Shown piece after piece: positions 1-7,223 of a stretch of 16,581 nt of DNA (within the stretch, counting starts at the first letter, position 1; every line of letters starts with the position of its first letter). Source of the DNA: Actinomycetes bacterium (GTDB lineage Bacteria; Actinomycetota; Actinomycetes; Propionibacteriales; Propionibacteriaceae); assembly GCA_023419175.1 (NCBI GenBank), contig JAEZYG010000020.1, positions 1-16,581 on the forward strand, read 5' to 3'. The translations under genes and the position numbers were made by a program. Under the pieces are notes generated by a model. That model did no database searches. It worked only from the letters and a program-made list of their open reading frames with translations, and was not told the DNA's origin.

Positions 1-79
1 GTCCAGAGGTGGGGATGGAGGCGCATCCGCTCATGAGGACTAGGGCTATAGCACACCATAGATATCTGATGGTTCTCAT
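1..79 (-). CDS. lpqB: LpqB lipoprotein, N-terminal fragment (runs off the window)
   Basis: Only the first 26 codons are present. They begin with an ATG whose first bases overlap the mtrB stop in an ATGA junction, with a GGAGGGG ribosome site just upstream inside mtrB. The peptide MRTIRYLWCAIALVLMSGC is a short positively charged, hydrophobic lipoprotein signal ending in a lipobox (MSG-Cys19), followed by ASIPTSG. In Actinobacteria the gene after mtrB is lpqB, whose product is an exported lipoprotein that interacts with the MtrB sensor and modulates MtrA phosphorylation. The position, the overlap and the CASIPTSG start all fit LpqB. The Germane/beta-propeller domains that would prove it lie outside the window. 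Confidence 0.85.
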   Translation of the reverse strand, partial: MRTIRYLWCAIALVLMSGCASIPTSG

Positions 80-1626
80 CGCCCCTCCTCCAATGGTGAA
101 CTTCGAGCTACCAAGTCGAGGAGATGGTGATCGGCTTGGTCATCGGCACTTCTTGGAATGGTCAGCCTAAAAGAAGCGCCACATCCTACCTTTCCCCAGG
201 CTTGAAGATGTCCACGGTGAAGATGGGCATCTTCAAGGGAGATCGCCAATCCCAATCCCGTTCCTCCAAGAATGCGGTTACGGCTGGCGTCTTCGCGCCA
301 AAAACGCAAGAAGACCTTCTCAGCATTCTCTTCAGCAAAGCCCAAACCGTAATCGCGAACTACCAGCGATACCACATGCTCATCTGCTGCGATGGAGATA
401 TCGATTGGCTTTCTATCTGCGTGGGCAATCGCATTGCTGATCAGATTTCGCATGATCCTTCGAATGCGTGCGGGATCGATCTCGACCAGGATCGGCCCGT
501 GAGCATGGAGGCGGATCTCGCTATCGACCTCATCGGCAACCATACGACATCCATCGATCTCATAGGAGACAAGCTGGACGAGATCGACCTGTTCATAGGA
601 AATCGTGGCAGCACCGGCATCGAAGCGGGAGATCTCCAACAGATCTGCCAACATGGCATCGAAACGTTCGATCTCACCATGGAGCAATTCGCTCGTCCGC
701 TGCTGATCTTCGCTAAATTCCTCACGGGATTCATAGAGCATATCGGCAGCCATACGGATCGTCGTCAGTGGAGTTCGCAATTCGTGAGAGACATCTGAAA
801 CGAATTGACGTTGCACCCTCGAGAGATCTTCAAGCTGAACGATTTGATCTTGCAAGGTTGAGGCCATGTCATTCATCGCTCTCGATAGACCGGCGAATTC
901 GTCATCTCCTCTCACTTCCAAACGGGTATCGAGGTTACCTTCAGCGATTTTAGTGGCACTGAGTTGAGCATGTCTGACCGGAATAGCAACCTGTCTGGTG
1001 ATAAGCCAGGAGATGACTCCCATAGCGATGACCAGCAAAGCTCCCGTCGTCCATAAAGCCCTCTTTAAGACCTGCAATGTGGTCAGCTCACTGGTGGCCG
1101 GGAAGAGAAAATAGACTGGGTAGAGCTGTCCTGTGGGTGAGGCAAGATGGGTACCGATCGCAATCCCCGCCTCATGGTGTCCATCGTTATAGAAGATCGA
1201 CGTCGGTGCTGTCCACATGCCGCTTTCTTCATGATTGAGCCGTTCTCTCAAATCGGCTGGCACCGATCGGCTCTCGACTCCGCCCGAAAGATAGGAAGTC
1301 GCTAAGGTTTCAATTACGACAGCGTATTGATTGGGTTGATTCCCAGCTTCATCAGCTAGCTGTCCAAGACGTTCCACTAAAGATTCATGCTGTATGTCGG
1401 TGTCATTGAGTTGGTTTTGCATTCTTTGGACGGCTACCCAGCTCTCAGCTGCGGCACTGCGTTTCTTCGCATCGATAATTCCAGCTCGCGCCTGATCGAT
1501 AACGAGATATCCTCCGATGAGCAAAACTATGATCGAGGCTGAAACGGTGGTTACCATCACTCGGATTAAAAGAGAGGAACGCCACCATGATCTTATGAGA
1601 TTTACGATGCGTCGCACAGGATGCAT
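76..1626 (-). CDS. mtrB: Sensor histidine kinase MtrB
   Basis: Membrane sensor kinase of the MtrAB system, which in Actinobacteria controls cell-wall hydrolases, division and osmotic response. The 516 residues show a short cytoplasmic N-terminus, TM1 (about 20-43), an extracellular sensor domain (44-187), TM2 (about 188-210) and a HAMP linker (about 211-263). The HisKA H-box FVSDVSHELRTPLT has the phospho-accepting His281. An HATPase_c domain follows, with the N-box around N394/N398, the G1 box RDYGLGF (D425) and the G2 box GGTGLGL (454-460). All kinase motifs are intact. The ATG lies one base after the mtrA stop, with an AAGGA ribosome site inside the end of mtrA, so the two are translationally coupled. 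Length and architecture match MtrB; other HAMP kinases are excluded mainly by the mtrA and lpqB neighbours. Confidence 0.95.
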   Translation of the reverse strand: MHPVRRIVNLIRSWWRSSLLIRVMVTTVSASIIVLLIGGYLVIDQARAGIIDAKKRSAAAESWVAVQRMQNQLNDTDIQHESLVERLGQLADEAGNQPNQYAVVIETLATSYLSGGVESRSVPADLRERLNHEESGMWTAPTSIFYNDGHHEAGIAIGTHLASPTGQLYPVYFLFPATSELTTLQVLKRALWTTGALLVIAMGVISWLITRQVAIPVRHAQLSATKIAEGNLDTRLEVRGDDEFAGLSRAMNDMASTLQDQIVQLEDLSRVQRQFVSDVSHELRTPLTTIRMAADMLYESREEFSEDQQRTSELLHGEIERFDAMLADLLEISRFDAGAATISYEQVDLVQLVSYEIDGCRMVADEVDSEIRLHAHGPILVEIDPARIRRIMRNLISNAIAHADRKPIDISIAADEHVVSLVVRDYGLGFAEENAEKVFLRFWREDASRNRILGGTGLGLAISLEDAHLHRGHLQAWGKVGCGASFRLTIPRSADDQADHHLLDLVARSSPLEEGR

Positions 1627-1627
1627 C

Positions 1628-2344
1628 TCAGTCCTTGACGATATCGCCAGCCCGATATCCGATACCGCGGACGGTGATGACTACCTGAGGGTTTTCAGGA
1701 TCTACTTCCACTTTGGAACGCAGACGCTGGACATGAACATTGACCAAGCGACTGTCTGCAACATTACGATATCCCCATACCTGCTCGAGTAATTCTTCAC
1801 GACTCATCACTTGTTTGGGACGTCTGGCAAGAGCGGCGATCAATTCAAATTCAAGCGGGGTGAGATAGATCTGTTCATCTCCACGGTGGACGGTATGGCT
1901 CGTCAGCGAGATCGTCAGATCACCGATATGAAGTGTTTGTTCATCGCTTTCATCCGCTACCCCACTTCGCAGACGAGCCTTCATACGGGCGACCAATTCT
2001 TTCACCTTGAAGGGTTTGGCAACATAATCATCTGCTCCTTGCTCAAGACCTTTGACCACATCATCGGTATCGGATCTAGCAGTGAGCATGATGATAGGAA
2101 CTCCGCTCACAGCTCGAATCTGACGGCATATCTCAATACCATCCATTCCTGGCAACATCACATCGAGGAGCACCAATTCGGGTTGAACGCTATGAAAGGC
2201 GGCGAGAGCTTGATCTCCACGTGAGCAATAAGCGGTGTCATATCCTTCTTGACGCAAGATGATCTGCAACATCTCAGCAAGAGCCGGATCGTCATCTACC
2301 ACCAAGACGACGTGACGCTGTTGAGCGGATTCTGTTGAGCTCAT
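1628..2344 (-). CDS. mtrA: DNA-binding response regulator MtrA
   Basis: OmpR/PhoB-type response regulator, partner of MtrB. The receiver domain (about 11-125) has the acidic pocket D17-D19, phospho-acceptor Asp61 in LLDVMLPGMDG, Thr88 (MLTAR) and Lys110 (AKPF). All catalytic switch residues are present. A winged-helix DNA-binding domain follows (about 136-233), with the LTPLEFELIAAL and VNVHVQRLRSKVE helices and the RGIGYR wing typical of the family. In the family it regulates rpf/rip-type peptidoglycan hydrolases, dnaA and septum genes. The ATG has a strong AAGGAGGGG ribosome site. It is first of the mtrA-mtrB-lpqB group. A TACGAT at 2371-2376 (minus) is a possible -10 about 25 bases upstream, but there is no convincing -35 element. 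No hairpin separates it from the upstream yqgE gene, so read-through is possible. Confidence 0.96.
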   Translation of the reverse strand: MSSTESAQQRHVVLVVDDDPALAEMLQIILRQEGYDTAYCSRGDQALAAFHSVQPELVLLDVMLPGMDGIEICRQIRAVSGVPIIMLTARSDTDDVVKGLEQGADDYVAKPFKVKELVARMKARLRSGVADESDEQTLHIGDLTISLTSHTVHRGDEQIYLTPLEFELIAALARRPKQVMSREELLEQVWGYRNVADSRLVNVHVQRLRSKVEVDPENPQVVITVRGIGYRAGDIVKD

Positions 2345-2445
2345 CTACCCCTCCTTAGCCGTTGCCCTCTATCGTAACCATTTCGCGATCTTTCATCGTC
2401 CAGACCGTACGAAGAGAAGATATTTTTCTGTAAAAAAACTTTCTC

Positions 2446-3009
2446 TCAATTACGTTCTGGGGTTCTCGTCCAGGTGGTCAAGAAAGATACCGGTCCTCTT
2501 TGACGACGCAATACCGAGCGCCAAAGACCATCCGGATCGGCGGTAAATATATCTTCATCTAGACTTTTCGCTACATGCCACGCACCTGAAGCCATCTCAT
2601 CAGCCAACTGCTCGCACGTCCATCCGCTATATCCAGAAAAAATCCTCATATCACTATAGGTTCCGCGGACGATCTCAACGGGGGTATCCAGGTCGAGAAT
2701 CCCTATCTCGGCGTTCACCCTTTGCCAACCGGGAGGTTCTTCCAATGGATTCATAGGCTTAGCTAGACATACCGCCCCATCGGTAGCGACCGGCCCTCCT
2801 TGGAAGAATGTGACAGGAGGGCACACAAGAGGTGAGAAATCGGGAAAGACCTCATCGAGGTTGAGAGAAGATATGCGATTGAGAATCAGACCGATGATTC
2901 CTGTCGGATCGATATCGACCAGGTAAATCACCGAATGGTCGAACAGTTCATTACCGACAGGTAGAGTCGCGACCAGTAAATCTCCCCTATGTATCCCGAT
3001 ATGACGCAT
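2446..3009 (-). CDS. YqgE/AlgH family protein (UPF0301, DUF179)
   Basis: 187 residues, usual length for the family. Conserved features are the N-terminal GDLLVATLPVGNELFDHSVI block, the ILNR motif (about 42-45), the GGPV motif (about 71-74) and the C-terminal FSGYSGWTCEQLADEMASGAW block (about 123-143). Together these identify YqgE/AlgH. The molecular function of the family is not settled; AlgH was named from alginate regulation in Pseudomonas, and the fold is a compact alpha/beta protein. There is no Shine-Dalgarno site. Instead GATAAT ends six bases before the ATG, which suggests a leaderless transcript. It is divergent from the lipoprotein gene at 3090 and lies 101 bases upstream of mtrA on the same strand. 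Confidence 0.93.
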   Translation of the reverse strand: MRHIGIHRGDLLVATLPVGNELFDHSVIYLVDIDPTGIIGLILNRISSLNLDEVFPDFSPLVCPPVTFFQGGPVATDGAVCLAKPMNPLEEPPGWQRVNAEIGILDLDTPVEIVRGTYSDMRIFSGYSGWTCEQLADEMASGAWHVAKSLDEDIFTADPDGLWRSVLRRQRGPVSFLTTWTRTPERN

Positions 3010-3017
3010 ATATCCAT

Positions 3018-3023
3018 TATCTC
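3018..3023 (-). promoter_or_regulatory. Candidate -10 element of leaderless yqgE-family transcript
   Basis: On the minus strand the sequence GATAAT (5 of 6 bases of TATAAT) is followed by GGATAT and then the ATG. Transcription would start at or within a base or two of the A of the start codon, and no ribosome site is present. Leaderless mRNAs of this layout are common in Actinobacteria. There is no matching -35 element at the expected distance, which is often the case for such promoters. Confidence 0.5.
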
Positions 3024-3048
3024 AATTTCTGGCCACATCGACTTATCT

Positions 3049-3054
3049 TAAAAT
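3049..3054 (+). promoter_or_regulatory. Candidate -10 element for the lipoprotein gene at 3090
   Basis: TAAAAT (5 of 6 to TATAAT) sits in a short AT-rich stretch between the divergent yqgE-family and lipoprotein genes. It would give a start of transcription near 3061 and a leader of about 29 bases. The -35 region is poor. Assignment is by motif and position only. Confidence 0.35.
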
Positions 3055-3089
3055 CGTTTATTTTTCTATCGATTTGACAGAATGTGGAT

Positions 3090-3719
3090 ATGAACCGTCT
3101 CAGCATTTCAATCGCTTCGCTTATCGCCTTAGCGATTCCTATGACTGCGTGCTCCCATAGTGAAAAGGCATCAATTCCTACCATGTCCCCTTCAGCATCT
3201 GTGGCCTCTTCCACACCACAAGAGCTATCTCATATGTCTTCTTCCCCTTCTGCTGAGAGCGAGAGATCCTCAAATGATTCAACTCCTTCTCCCTCAGATA
3301 GGCGAGGGATACCTTCTGCAGCTATAGAGCTTCCAGTGGTTTATACCTCTGCCTATGACGGTGGAGAATATGCCTCATTGAAAACCCCATCTGGAAATAT
3401 CGGATGTGATTTCTCCCGTGAGACTGCTGGATGCGGAGTGATGTCCTATCTCACCGATAAACCCTATGGATCAGACGGATCCTTTCCTCGTTGGTGGTTT
3501 AATCTCGTTGGAGATATCCCTCAGATCGGATCTAAAGGCGATATCCCCATATTCGGTGAACCCAGTCTCGACTTTGGTAAACCCTATATCCTCAACTATG
3601 GAGAATCGGCTTTCTTTGGACGCACAGCATGTAGTAGCGAAGAAAAGGGATTGACGTGCTGGAATATCGACACTGGACATGGAATTTTCCTCAGCCGCGA
3701 AGAATACCGATCCTTTTAA
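3090..3719 (+). CDS. Secreted lipoprotein with a cysteine-paired C-terminal domain (resembles DUF6636)
   Basis: Function unknown. From the ATG the protein has 209 residues: a lipoprotein signal peptide ending in the lipobox MTA-Cys21, a Ser/Pro/Thr-rich low-complexity tether (about 22-80), and a C-terminal domain (about 85-209). The domain has four cysteines in the contexts PSGNIGC, AGC, GRTAC and GLTC, followed by N.DTGHGI.LSREEY. That pattern (SGNIxC, then an SxxGxTCxNxxTGHGFxLSR ending) recurs in secreted actinobacterial proteins of the DUF6636 type; the four Cys would form two disulfides outside the membrane. An in-frame GTG at 3084 is an alternative start. Neither start has a convincing ribosome site. 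The gene looks more AT-rich than its neighbours and stands alone between yqgE and ssrA. Confidence 0.75.
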   Translation: MNRLSISIASLIALAIPMTACSHSEKASIPTMSPSASVASSTPQELSHMSSSPSAESERSSNDSTPSPSDRRGIPSAAIELPVVYTSAYDGGEYASLKTPSGNIGCDFSRETAGCGVMSYLTDKPYGSDGSFPRWWFNLVGDIPQIGSKGDIPIFGEPSLDFGKPYILNYGESAFFGRTACSSEEKGLTCWNIDTGHGIFLSREEYRSF

Positions 3720-3747
3720 CACTCTTCCCATCTGCGCACATTACAGG

Positions 3748-3776
3748 TTGAGTCATATCTATCTGTGAGCTAGAGT
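3748..3776 (+). promoter_or_regulatory. Candidate ssrA promoter
   Basis: TTGAGT (3748-3753) and TAGAGT (3771-3776) are separated by 17 bases. Each matches the consensus at 4 of 6 positions. Transcription would begin near 3783, leaving a 5' leader of about 55 bases to be removed by RNase P from pre-tmRNA. This is the best-spaced pair in the gap between 3719 and 3839. Confidence 0.4.
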
Positions 3777-3838
3777 GACTCTACTGACGACCTTCGTGGA
3801 CGTCATGAGCAGATCTGAGTCTGCATGACAACTCAAAA

Positions 3839-4202
3839 GGGGGCGATTGGTTTCGACTGGGGACGGTAGTTCCAGGAGAAGCGGGTCGAGAATCCAAGGT
3901 CATCTCGTTAATGTCCCTTGGAAAATATAAGTGCCAAAACTCAGAGCACTGACTTCGCTCTCGCCGCCTGATCGGCGATCGAAGGGTCAGCCCGGATGTA
4001 GCCTTCCGTCCGGTTCCTGGCCTCGTTTAGAAGGCTTGCTGCCGACTATGTGCTCGGCATAGCGGCAGGACTTTTCCCGAGCTGAGCTTGTCTGCAACGT
4101 GCTGATACGAGTGTAGGAGCCGAGAAAAGCGTTCTATCAGCTGCACCCGGAGAAGACCTGGTTCGCCTTTTCAGGACGCGGGTTCAATTCCCGCCGCTTC
4201 CA
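3839..4202 (+). ncRNA. ssrA: Transfer-messenger RNA (tmRNA), tag AKTQSTDFALAA
   Basis: Rescues ribosomes stalled on broken mRNAs with SmpB and adds a degradation tag. The 5' end GGGGGCG (3839-3845) pairs fully with CGCTTCC (4195-4201), with two G-U pairs, as the tRNA-like acceptor stem. It is followed by the characteristic GATTGGTTTCGAC. The 3' end has a T-arm GCGGG-TTCAATT-CCCGC, then the acceptor strand and discriminator A4202; the next bases are CTA, so CCA is not encoded. The resume codon GCC at 3933 opens the tag frame (3933-3968) A-K-T-Q-S-T-D-F-A-L-A-A, then TGA at 3969. The DFALAA end matches actinobacterial tags; the front half is unusual. One-piece (not permuted) form, about 364 bases. 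Confidence 0.97.
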
Positions 4203-4210
4203 CTATGTCC

Positions 4211-4249
4211 ATAGGGGGTCACGATATGGTTCGTGACCCCCTATTGTCG
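4211..4249 (+). terminator. Hairpin terminator of ssrA
   Basis: A perfect 14-base-pair inverted repeat, ATAGGGGGTCACGA (4211-4224) and TCGTGACCCCCTAT (4231-4244), with a 6-base loop, starts nine bases after the tmRNA 3' end. The downstream run (TGTCGTT) is only weakly T-rich. It separates the convergent ssrA and smpB genes and may stop transcription from either side. Confidence 0.8.
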
Positions 4250-4337
4250 TTCCCGGAGAACATAACTCATAAGCACGAAGAGAGCTCAAGGCAGACAAAT
4301 TTCTCTTACCCGATACTCAAAGATGGGCAGACACTGT

Positions 4338-4814
4338 CTAACGACGTCTTTTGAGACGTGAGGATAAAGCTCTTTCAGCTTCGCGTTTAGCGTCTCTTTC
4401 AGCGATGGTCGCTCTCTTATCCCACTCTTTCTTACCGGTTCCTACGGCAATCTCCACCTTGGCATATCCATCGGAAAAATAGATGGAAAGAGGGATAAGC
4501 GTTCGCCCAGAAGAGCTGATTGCCTTAGCTAACTTATCGATTTGACGGCGATGCAAAAGCAGCTTGCGGTTCCGTTTCGCCGCGTGGTTGTGGAATGTTC
4601 CGTTTTCATATTCGGGGATATGCGCTTGCCGAAGCCATACTTCTCCATCATCGATGGTGGCGAAAGCATCGGTCAGATTCGCTCGCCCAGCACGTAAAGA
4701 TTTCACTTCGGTGCCGGTAAGCACCAACCCCGCTTCGATCTTCTCTCCTATGTGATAGTCATGGAGAGCTTTCTTATTGCGGGCAATCATCACGATTCCG
4801 CGTTCTCGTGGCAT
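4338..4814 (-). CDS. smpB: SsrA-binding protein SmpB
   Basis: RNA-binding partner of tmRNA in trans-translation; it mimics the missing anticodon stem and occupies the decoding site. 158 residues, standard length. Family landmarks are IARNKKALHDY (about 10-20), GLVLTGTEVKSLRAGRANL (about 29-47), the NHAAKRNRKLLLHRRQI segment (about 76-92) and the basic, flexible C-terminal tail that ends in LKRRR. The start ATG has an AGGAG ribosome site 7 bases upstream, and MPRERGIVMIARNKKA is the expected N-terminus. It is convergent with ssrA, so protein and RNA of the same complex are neighbours but cannot share a transcript. Confidence 0.97.
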   Translation of the reverse strand: MPRERGIVMIARNKKALHDYHIGEKIEAGLVLTGTEVKSLRAGRANLTDAFATIDDGEVWLRQAHIPEYENGTFHNHAAKRNRKLLLHRRQIDKLAKAISSSGRTLIPLSIYFSDGYAKVEIAVGTGKKEWDKRATIAERDAKREAERALSSRLKRRR

Positions 4815-4860
4815 CTGTTCTCCTAGTCCGTCTATCGAATTGATAGCGTCGAATGGGTAG

Positions 4861-4896
4861 AAAAAACCCGCCTTGAGCCTAGCAGGCTAAGGCGGG
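4861..4896 (-). terminator. Intrinsic terminator of the ftsE-ftsX-M23 operon
   Basis: CCCGCCTT (4867-4874) pairs with AAGGCGGG (4889-4896), and AGCC with GGCT inside it after a one-base bulge, around a 5-base loop. Read on the minus strand the hairpin is followed by a six-T run (4866-4861). It lies just past the stop codon of the M23 peptidase gene and ahead of smpB. Confidence 0.92.
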
Positions 4897-4909
4897 TAAA
4901 TATTCTCGA

Positions 4910-6259
4910 TCACAAATAACCAGCGGGATCGGTTACCTCACCGTTAATCCATACGTGGAAGTGCAGGTGACATCCCGTGGAAAGTCCGGTCGTACCGATA
5001 TAGCCGATCACCTGTCCGCGCTCAACATGCTGGCCTTGAGAGACGATATATCCTTGAGCGTGGTTATAGCCGGTCGATACCTGAACACCATTGATATATC
5101 CATGGTCGATGACCGTCCGCCATCCCCAACCTCCGGCATATCCAGTCTCGATAACGGTACCGGAAGCTGCGGCATAGATCGGAGTTCCGCATCCCGCACC
5201 GATATCCATACCGTCATGAAGTTCGGAATACCCCAAAACCGGATTGGTACGCCAGGCGAAAGGAGAGGTCACAGGACCGACTGCAGGTGTGCCAAGAGGG
5301 AATCCATTACCGGACTGATTGCGCACTTCCGCGGCAGGCTCTCCACCTGAATTCTGTCCGGCGGCTTCATTTTGACGACGTTGCTCTTCTTCACGCTGAC
5401 GCTGCGCATTGCGTTCGTTGATCTTGGCGGTTACATCGTCTAAAGCTGACTTCTTCTGATCCAAGGCGTCTTTTTGCTGCTGAAGAGTAGTTCGCGCAGC
5501 AGCTTCAGCTGCTTCATTCTCCTTGACTAAAGCATTGACTTTATTTTCTGCGTCATTGGCAGCATTTTCAGCAGCTTGACGAGCCTCCAGCTGAGCAGCT
5601 GCATCTTCCCTAGCGACTCTGGCTTTATCTTCGAGCTCAGCTAATTTAGCCTGTTCATCTTGCAAAGCGAGCTGGAGTTTGGTGAGACGATTCATCTCAG
5701 TGGAATTGACGTTATAGACCGTCTGCGCCCATTGAATGCGTGAGGAGACATCGGCGAAATCTTGATGTTCGGTAAACAGCATTCCAATGCTCAGCATCCC
5801 TGTATTTTGCTGATGGGAAGCGCGCATATCGGCAGCAGCCTTCTCACGTTGATCCTCGACCGCTTGACGCGCCTGAGCAACCTTGTGTTTTCCATCGGCG
5901 AGATCTGAATTAGCTTTCGCTAAAATATCAGCCTTTTCCTGATCCACTTTGGCAGCCTTAGCTTTATCGCTTTGTGCTTTCGCCAATGCGGCACGTGCCT
6001 CAGCAAGAGAGGAGCGTGAATTGCTCAAGGTGGTCGCAGCTTTGTCGAGAGCGCTTTGCGCTCCTGCGACATTGGATTCAGCCTGTACGACCTGTCCTTC
6101 TAAGGCACTACGCTGATCGTCAAGATCATCTGCATAGACGGGGTGGACGATGGCAGTCGCAGTAGCGATCACAGCAATACCGGCACAGAAAATGGTGGCA
6201 ACACCCTTCATGCGGCGGATAAAGCCGGTGGACCTCAACGCTGTTCTTGGTTCTTCCAC
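4910..6259 (-). CDS. Secreted coiled-coil M23 peptidoglycan endopeptidase (EnvC/RipC-like, FtsEX partner)
   Basis: Cleaves peptidoglycan cross-links, probably under control of FtsEX during division. 449 residues: signal peptide (1-43) with basic n-region, hydrophobic core GVATIFCAGIAVIATATAIV and VYA cleavage site; long Ala/Lys/Glu/Gln-rich coiled coil (about 48-298); a short linker; then the LytM/M23 domain (about 320-449). The zinc site is intact, with His348 and Asp352 in HDGMD and His433 in HLHFH. His400 and His431 are the catalytic histidines, so this is an active-type enzyme rather than a degenerate activator. The start is a GTG with a GAGGGA ribosome site. It lies 22 bases after ftsX in the same direction and is last in the operon. 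Its architecture resembles EnvC (Gram-negatives), but mycobacterial FtsEX partner RipC uses an NlpC/P60 domain instead. Confidence 0.9.
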   Translation of the reverse strand: MEEPRTALRSTGFIRRMKGVATIFCAGIAVIATATAIVHPVYADDLDDQRSALEGQVVQAESNVAGAQSALDKAATTLSNSRSSLAEARAALAKAQSDKAKAAKVDQEKADILAKANSDLADGKHKVAQARQAVEDQREKAAADMRASHQQNTGMLSIGMLFTEHQDFADVSSRIQWAQTVYNVNSTEMNRLTKLQLALQDEQAKLAELEDKARVAREDAAAQLEARQAAENAANDAENKVNALVKENEAAEAAARTTLQQQKDALDQKKSALDDVTAKINERNAQRQREEEQRRQNEAAGQNSGGEPAAEVRNQSGNGFPLGTPAVGPVTSPFAWRTNPVLGYSELHDGMDIGAGCGTPIYAAASGTVIETGYAGGWGWRTVIDHGYINGVQVSTGYNHAQGYIVSQGQHVERGQVIGYIGTTGLSTGCHLHFHVWINGEVTDPAGYL

Positions 6260-6281
6260 ATTTCCCTCGAATCGCTCATTT

Positions 6282-7196
6282 TTAGACTCGCAGATACCTT
6301 CGAGTCGTTAGCAACGTAGGAACGATAGACAGAACGACGCCTACTAATGCAACTACAGCGATAGCGATCCACGTGTCAGACCAGCTAATCCAGGGTAAAG
6401 CTTTAATTGAGACTTTAGCGTTGGTCTCGATGAGGAAATAATACGAAGCGCTAAGAGCAGCACTGGAGATCAGGATCGATACGATCCCTGCAAAGAGAGC
6501 TTCTAAGAGGAAAGGCAAGGTGATATAGAGATTGGAAGCACCCACAAGACGCATGATGCCGATCTCTCGTCTGCGCGTGAAGGCCGACATACGGATCGTA
6601 TTTCCAATCTGAAGCATAGCCGCGATCAACAAGAGTGTTGCCATGCCCATCGTCGCCCATTTCAATCCATTGAGAACTGAAAAGACCGGATCGAGAACTT
6701 CGTGGAGGTCGAGAACGTTTTGCACACCAGGAAGGCTCTTCGCCTCTGCCACTACCCCGTTATAGGTTTTAGGATCTTTCAGCTTGATACGGAAAGAATC
6801 TTGCATCTGATCTGCAGTTAACGAATCGAGCAGAGGGGAATCGGCATAGGTACGACGGTAATCGTCATATGCCTCCTGCTTGGATTCATAGAAGACCTCT
6901 TGGACATCGGGATTGGATTCCAGACGCGATTTGATCGTTTCGCGTTGAGCCTGTGAAGTGTCTTGTCCCGGCTCACATGTACCCGATTGACTTGTCCCAG
7001 CTGAATCTTTTGTACATAGAAATACAGAAATTTCGATCTTGTCGTACCAACGTCCTTTAACTCGGTCGACTTCGCTGAATGTCATCACGGACATACCAAA
7101 AAGTGTGAGCGATACGGTCATCGTGACGATCACGGCGATCGTCATCGTCACATTACGTCTGAGCCCAGACCATGTTTCTCTTAAGGTGTGGCGCAT
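6282..7196 (-). CDS. ftsX: Cell division protein FtsX
   Basis: Integral membrane half of the FtsEX ABC-like complex; it transmits ATP-driven motion of FtsE to a periplasmic or cell-wall hydrolase. 304 residues with TM1 (about 17-40), a large extracellular domain (about 45-172), TM2 (about 178-200), TM3 (about 226-250) and TM4 (about 274-296). RRREIGIMRLVGAS (208-221) is the conserved FtsX/MacB cytoplasmic loop. The extracellular domain holds two cysteines (61 and 74) that could form a disulfide. The ATG is preceded by AAAGGAAG. The gene lies 27 bases after ftsE and 22 bases before the M23 hydrolase, so the three genes are almost certainly one transcript. Confidence 0.96.
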   Translation of the reverse strand: MRHTLRETWSGLRRNVTMTIAVIVTMTVSLTLFGMSVMTFSEVDRVKGRWYDKIEISVFLCTKDSAGTSQSGTCEPGQDTSQAQRETIKSRLESNPDVQEVFYESKQEAYDDYRRTYADSPLLDSLTADQMQDSFRIKLKDPKTYNGVVAEAKSLPGVQNVLDLHEVLDPVFSVLNGLKWATMGMATLLLIAAMLQIGNTIRMSAFTRRREIGIMRLVGASNLYITLPFLLEALFAGIVSILISSAALSASYYFLIETNAKVSIKALPWISWSDTWIAIAVVALVGVVLSIVPTLLTTRRYLRV

Positions 7197-7223
7197 GGAT
7201 CTTCCTTTCTCGTCTCGTTCGAT

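Noticed and set aside
124..798. A 224-codon open frame on the plus strand opposite mtrB
   Set aside because: It lies wholly antisense to the intact kinase domain, has no recognisable motif, and is explained by the codon pattern of mtrB.
3074..3079. TTGACA as a -35 element before the lipoprotein gene
   Set aside because: The matching -10 would fall inside the coding sequence after the start codon, and no TATAAT-like hexamer is there.
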